A stretch of DNA of 26,565 nucleotides from AB-629-J13 sp964496365 (lineage in GTDB: Bacteria; Fidelibacterota; Marinisomatia; Marinisomatales; AB-629-J13). The notes under the pieces are model-generated. The model ran no database searches and was not told the origin of the DNA. It worked only from the letters and a program-made list of their open reading frames with translations. Below are positions 23,260-26,565 of this stretch, in pieces. The first letter of the stretch is position 1, and each line of letters begins with the position of its first letter. The stretch lies in NCBI GenBank assembly GCA_964496365.1, contig CAZBZK010000015.1:1-26565 (forward strand), given 5' to 3'. Position numbers and translations under genes: made by a program.

Positions 23260-24917
23260 TGGATAAAAAATATTTATTGATACACATTTTAGCCCTTTAT
23301 TTCATCGCTTGTGAAAAAGAATTAGATATAACTGATTTTTCAGATGATTTTTCCTTTTATAATTCTGAATTAAGAATAGAAGCATTAATGCTGCCTACTC
23401 AAAATACCGCAATCGTCAGAATTGATAAATCTGTACCTTTAGATGAAGCAAACTTATATAATTGTATCGATGATGACAATGACTGGAATTATTACTATTG
23501 TGCTGATGATTCAGCATCCTATGAGTCTCTGGATGAGTGTACAAACGAGTGCAATAGCTCAAATTGTCTTCTTCATTTATTTTCATGCGAAATGAATGAA
23601 GAAGAGTGTGATACATGTAGTTGGGATCTTTCCTCACTCCTTACATTTGAGACGAAAGAAGAGTGTATCGAATCGTGTAGCGGCGATTGCGTAACCGACG
23701 ATGTAGGAGAAGACGGTAAACAGGCATATGATTCGAACAACGATGGAGATTATGATGATAGGGGATTTGGTGGAGATATCGCCCCAGACGAAGGAGAGGG
23801 GGACGGTGTCCCTGGCTGTAATGAATTAAATGTAGATGAGTATAACGAAATTTTGCCTGAAATTCATTTAAGTAATTTTTGCACTGTAAATATCAAACAT
23901 GGAGAAGATGTTTGCGAATTTATTTTTAGTGAAACAGGAGGTATGTTTTTCGATGAAAATAAACCTGGCTTTGACGTTGAAGATATTGAAGCTGTCAGCT
24001 ATGGTGCCTGGATACCAGATCCCTTGAATTGCGATATTGATTTTAATCATTACGATACAGAATATAACTTCTCCTGCGAATGTACTGAGGGATCAGGGTA
24101 TGAATCCTACGGAGAAATAACAGCAGTTGATACTTTGGTTAGACCTATTATCTTTTATGATAAAGAAGAATACTTAGACTACAATGGTAATGGGTTCTGG
24201 GATAAAGACCTATACGAAAATTTTAGTGATTGTAATGAAGAACAAACAATTTGTTTTGGGGATTCCTCATGGATAGATAACCTTGGTAACGGAATCTGGG
24301 ATAAAGGAGAACCTTATGAAGATGAAAATCAAAATGGCTCTTGGGGAAGACTTGAGGTTTTAAAAGATATAAATCTCAATGGTGTTTATGATAACGATGA
24401 ATCCAAAATAGATTCATGTGCATATGAAAATAATATATATGAATGTATAGAAGAGTTCAATTCTGATAGTTTATACTATTTCTATTCTGAAGATATTTTT
24501 GATTTATCTCAAAAAAACAATGATGCAAAAATAAATTATGCTTCACTATTTGCAACAATAAAATACCAAGCTGTACAATATATCTATGATGAAGAAAATG
24601 ATCGTTATGTTTACTACCATGGGCACCGGGATGGTGGAACTAACAGCGGAAATTATTTTATTAATAATTCTATTTGTCTTATGTCAGAAAAAGTTGTGGC
24701 TGAGAAATATCCGCCTTATACTGGTGCTGACAAATTCAAATATGATATATATACATTTTCAAAAGGGTATGAGAATTATTACTTTTTTATTCAGTTAGAT
24801 TTATCAGATCCTGAACGAACGAACCTTAGGGATAAAAACGGGAATCCTGTCATGGGGGCTTTCGGTGCTATGACCTCCAGAACCAAGTATTTTGAGATTA
24901 TCCAAAAGGAAAATTAA
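23259..24917 (+). CDS. DUF4249-like lipoprotein with Cys-rich insert and Ca-binding loops
   Basis: 552 residues with a lipoprotein signal (FIAC, Cys18). Residues 35-65 (SELRIEALMLPTQNTAIVRI) and the C-terminal part (EKVVAEKYPPYTGADKFKYD, later TNLRDKNGNPVMGAFGAM) resemble DUF4249, the lipoprotein family encoded next to TonB receptors in this superphylum. Between them lies a large insert. Residues 69-144 contain 11 cysteines with a repeated ECxxxC element (LDECTNEC, KEECIESC) and look like small disulfide-bonded modules. Residues about 305-380 have several DxNxNGxxD-type loops (DYNGNGFWDKD, DNLGNGIWDKG, DENQNGSW, DINLNGVYDND), like thrombospondin type 3 or EF-hand calcium sites. Probably at the cell surface, helping the receptor capture ligand; this is inferred. 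Its stop is 6 bases from the convergent gene's stop. Confidence 0.72.
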   Translation: MDKKYLLIHILALYFIACEKELDITDFSDDFSFYNSELRIEALMLPTQNTAIVRIDKSVPLDEANLYNCIDDDNDWNYYYCADDSASYESLDECTNECNSSNCLLHLFSCEMNEEECDTCSWDLSSLLTFETKEECIESCSGDCVTDDVGEDGKQAYDSNNDGDYDDRGFGGDIAPDEGEGDGVPGCNELNVDEYNEILPEIHLSNFCTVNIKHGEDVCEFIFSETGGMFFDENKPGFDVEDIEAVSYGAWIPDPLNCDIDFNHYDTEYNFSCECTEGSGYESYGEITAVDTLVRPIIFYDKEEYLDYNGNGFWDKDLYENFSDCNEEQTICFGDSSWIDNLGNGIWDKGEPYEDENQNGSWGRLEVLKDINLNGVYDNDESKIDSCAYENNIYECIEEFNSDSLYYFYSEDIFDLSQKNNDAKINYASLFATIKYQAVQYIYDEENDRYVYYHGHRDGGTNSGNYFINNSICLMSEKVVAEKYPPYTGADKFKYDIYTFSKGYENYYFFIQLDLSDPERTNLRDKNGNPVMGAFGAMTSRTKYFEIIQKEN

Positions 24918-24923
24918 TCCCAA

Positions 24924-25475
24924 TTACTCCTCATCCCAGATAGCACCTAAAATTCTGTCTTCCAATTCAAACGTAAATCCTCTCATTGATACCAAATCTC
25001 TTCTTTCTATACAATAATTTTCAGCTATTTTTAAAATCTCACTGTTTATATTATTTTCGTTTTTACATTTTTGCAATTTTTGTAAGGATTTTTTAAAAGA
25101 GTCAATTTCATTAGACTTTAAGTTGCTCTTATTTGATTTAATTTCTTTTGTGTTCAGAAAATATTCGGTGAATTTTCTTTCATATTTCCCCTGCCATTTT
25201 TTTACACCGGGCATGGGTGCCAATGTGCCACTATCATTTAAAACGGTTGTTAACTCATTAACACAATAAATAAAGGAATAGTCCAGTAAAAATTTTAGGG
25301 ATTTTTTTCTTTGATATTTCGTAAATGTGGATTGATTCCAATCTTCATCTCCTAATATAAAAACAATTTTCCGCATGATTGATCTTAACTGTTCCAACAT
25401 ACGGTAAATTTCCTTATTAATTATTAATTTTTTTATATGATTTTCAAAATCTTTGTTGCTGAATTTTTCTGCCAT
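24924..25475 (-). CDS. Hypothetical protein, basic and cytoplasmic
   Basis: 183 residues, not recognised. The ATG is preceded by AAAGG with 6-base spacing, which supports a real gene. There is no signal peptide or membrane segment. The N-terminal half is predicted helical by composition (IKKLIINKEIYRMLEQLRSI, KSLKFLLDYSFIYCVNELTT), a Lys/Asn-rich stretch lies around 105-140, and the C-terminus is acidic (GAIWDEE). Lysine and asparagine content and A+T content are higher than in the neighbours. It stands alone and faces the TonB/DUF4249 pair. Confidence 0.6.
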   Translation of the reverse strand: MAEKFSNKDFENHIKKLIINKEIYRMLEQLRSIMRKIVFILGDEDWNQSTFTKYQRKKSLKFLLDYSFIYCVNELTTVLNDSGTLAPMPGVKKWQGKYERKFTEYFLNTKEIKSNKSNLKSNEIDSFKKSLQKLQKCKNENNINSEILKIAENYCIERRDLVSMRGFTFELEDRILGAIWDEE

Positions 25476-25625
25476 TTTTTGCCTTTATGAATCTGTAATG
25501 TACTATAAATATTCAAAAATATATTACATTGCTTAGGATAAAACCAATGTTTTATTCCGATATAAACTATTGAAAATTCGTAATTGTAATTACCCCAAAA
25601 AACAATTTAAATTATAAAAATAAAC

Positions 25626-25650
25626 GGACATGGATTTTTCATGTCCTTTT
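25626..25650. terminator. Bidirectional intrinsic terminator
   Basis: GGACATG (25626-25632) and CATGTCC (25640-25646) form a perfect 7-bp stem with a 7-base loop. On the plus strand it is followed by TTTTAT, on the minus strand by GTTTATTTTTAT. It most likely ends the minus-strand gene whose stop is at 25737. The rest of the 261-base gap (25476-25736) holds AT-rich DNA and one copy of a 34-base repeat. Confidence 0.6.
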
Positions 25651-25677
25651 ATCATATGGTTTCCTCTTTTTTTTAAT

Positions 25678-25711
25678 ATTTACCCCATCCCCACTTTTTT
25701 ACAGAGAGGTG
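25678..25711. repeat. 34-base intergenic repeat, copy A
   Basis: ATTTACCCCATCCC then CACTTTTTTACAGAGAGGTG. It matches 26282-26315 at 32 of 34 positions. It lies 25 bases beyond the stop of the minus-strand gene at 25737. Confidence 0.8.
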
Positions 25712-25736
25712 GAGTGCCAACCGTAGTTACTAAAAT

Positions 25737-26252
25737 TTAATTTGGTGTCTCAAATCCTATTAAAAAGGATACGAAATATTCATTTTTTTGGACAGCAATA
25801 TTTAGACTGATAGGATATGTCATTCCGGTGGAACCTAATATATTTTCAACAGAAAAACCCAGAGCAGGACCAGTGAAAGACATATGAGGTCCTATACCTA
25901 ATTCTAAATTATTTTCTGTGATTAATCCCATTTGCCAATTAAACTGGGGCAAGAAAATACCCTCCTCAAATCCAGCAAATAACCAGATTATTTTAGTGAA
26001 TCCTTTTAATCCATTATCAATGGGAGCGATTATCAACTTGGTCTCCCAACCAACTTGCATTATGGTAGAAGGAGTATCCCAGACATCATCAAGGATTTCC
26101 CCAAATCCTTTGCTATATTTTATAATACCAAGACGAGGACCATAATATTTTATCTTTTCAACAAGAGATTCTTTAGGTAAGGTATTACGATTAATATTGT
26201 TTTGACAAAATGCTATTGAACTGCAAATAAATAGGTATACTAAGGTTTTCAT
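25737..26252 (-). CDS. Small exported protein, probable outer-membrane barrel
   Basis: 171 residues with a signal peptide ending AFC/Q (MKTLVYLFICSSIAFCQ). The mature part alternates hydrophobic and polar residues in short strands (TIMQVGWETKLIIAP, FAGFEEGIFLPQFNWQMGLI, LELGIGPHMSFTGPALGFSV, YPISLNIAVQ, EYFVSFLIGFETPN), consistent with a small beta-barrel of the type found in many marine FCB genomes. No catalytic motif is visible and no family is recognised. Copies of the same 34-base repeat flank it on both sides. Confidence 0.65.
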   Translation of the reverse strand: MKTLVYLFICSSIAFCQNNINRNTLPKESLVEKIKYYGPRLGIIKYSKGFGEILDDVWDTPSTIMQVGWETKLIIAPIDNGLKGFTKIIWLFAGFEEGIFLPQFNWQMGLITENNLELGIGPHMSFTGPALGFSVENILGSTGMTYPISLNIAVQKNEYFVSFLIGFETPN

Positions 26253-26281
26253 AAGAATTAGTCGAGTAATTTAATGTCCCA

Positions 26282-26315
26282 ATTTACCCCATCCCTACTT
26301 TTTTACAAAGAGGTG
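26282..26315. repeat. 34-base intergenic repeat, copy B
   Basis: ATTTACCCCATCCC then TACTTTTTTACAAAGAGGTG. It differs from the copy at 25678-25711 at two positions and lies 14 bases beyond the stop of the minus-strand gene at 26330. Confidence 0.8.
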
Positions 26316-26329
26316 AATAGGATGGTTGA

Positions 26330-26565
26330 TTAATTCTGAATGCTAATAGTTCCTGCACTATTCGCCCGAATCCAATATCCTTTCCCAGGTTCTATTATTT
26401 CTGTATTTGAGTATCCATCAGGGCTAAAACCAAAAACTGTGCCCGAAATAATAATTTCATTCGGGTCTTGTATATCCGAGATATCAAAAGCAATGCTTAT
26501 TCCTGATATGAGATTCCATCCTTCATTCAGACTAATAGTAAGTTCATTGATGGTATTACCAATGA
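26330..26565 (-). CDS. C-terminal end of a WNL-module protein, continues past the window
   Basis: On the minus strand the frame is open from the window edge to a TAA at 26330-26332 and encodes 77 residues: IGNTINELTISLNEGWNLIS, then GISIAFDI, DPNEIIISGTVFGFSPDGYS, GKGYWIRANSAGTISIQN. This is the second half of a WNL module, aligning with residues 345-423 of the protein encoded at 11205. Like that protein it stops immediately after the module (IQN* versus NQN*), without a T9SS domain. The upstream domains lie outside the window, so the overall function is unknown. Confidence 0.8.
   Translation of the reverse strand, partial: IGNTINELTISLNEGWNLISGISIAFDISDIQDPNEIIISGTVFGFSPDGYSNTEIIEPGKGYWIRANSAGTISIQN

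Noticed and set aside
1..26565. CRISPR array, tRNA, rRNA, insertion sequence or prophage
   Set aside because: No regularly spaced repeats, tRNA-like cloverleaf, transposase or phage genes were seen in reading both strands.

Overview
The window looks like a low-GC (by eye mid-30s % GC) genome from the Fibrobacteres-Chlorobi-Bacteroidetes superphylum, most likely Candidatus Marinimicrobia (SAR406) or a close relative. Support: several secreted proteins end in a type IX secretion (T9SS) type A sorting domain (HPAHPNPFN... SGVYIV... KVVLVK), dockerin loops of the 'PATYADANGDGIVD' style, a SusC-like TonB receptor followed by a DUF4249-like lipoprotein, and repeated 'WNLVGLP / GYWLR / WNLISGI / GYWLR' modules. 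The taxon is inferred from protein style only. No rRNA, tRNA, CRISPR array or transposase was seen.

Layout. (1) 3-980: 3' end of an outer-membrane barrel gene. (2) 1135-5929, minus: a tight three-gene unit read as arylsulfotransferase-dockerin-T9SS protein, cohesin-like lipoprotein, leucine-rich-repeat T9SS protein. (3) 5982-10209, minus: a compact run of a DoxX-like membrane protein, a PqqB-like metallo-beta-lactamase-fold protein, an epoxide-hydrolase-like alpha/beta hydrolase and a Na+(K+)/H+ antiporter with an RCK domain. (4) 10298-10965, minus: two decayed genes, a lipoprotein with a frameshift and a remnant resembling a small ABM-type monooxygenase. (5) 11205-16874, plus: three exported proteins, namely a putative metal-binding protein of unknown function, an outer-membrane barrel interrupted by two in-frame UGA codons, and a large lysyl-endopeptidase-like T9SS protease. 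(6) 17152-20866, plus: two tandem Cys/Met-metabolism PLP enzymes, a DUF547 protein and an exported MsrB. (7) 20890-24917: TonB receptor and DUF4249-like lipoprotein overlapping by one base. (8) 24924-26565, minus: an orphan protein, a small barrel-like protein and the 3' end of another WNL-module protein, with a 34-base repeat after two of the stops.

Most notable: the barrel gene at 12491-13453 reads signal peptide, UGA, V, M, UGA, then about 300 uninterrupted codons in the same frame. Directly after the second UGA is a strikingly GC-rich hairpin with a GGUC apical loop, 17 bases from the second UGA and 26 from the first, which is the geometry of a bacterial SECIS element. The simplest reading is a selenoprotein with a U-x-x-U motif at the mature N-terminus of an outer-membrane barrel. 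A conventional gene call would start it at an internal TTG (12746) and miss the motif.

Functionally the window is mostly cell-envelope and export biology: surface-displayed hydrolases, modular adhesive repeats and nutrient uptake. It also has a sulfur-amino-acid and redox thread (transsulfuration enzymes, exported MsrB, putative Sec-Sec protein).
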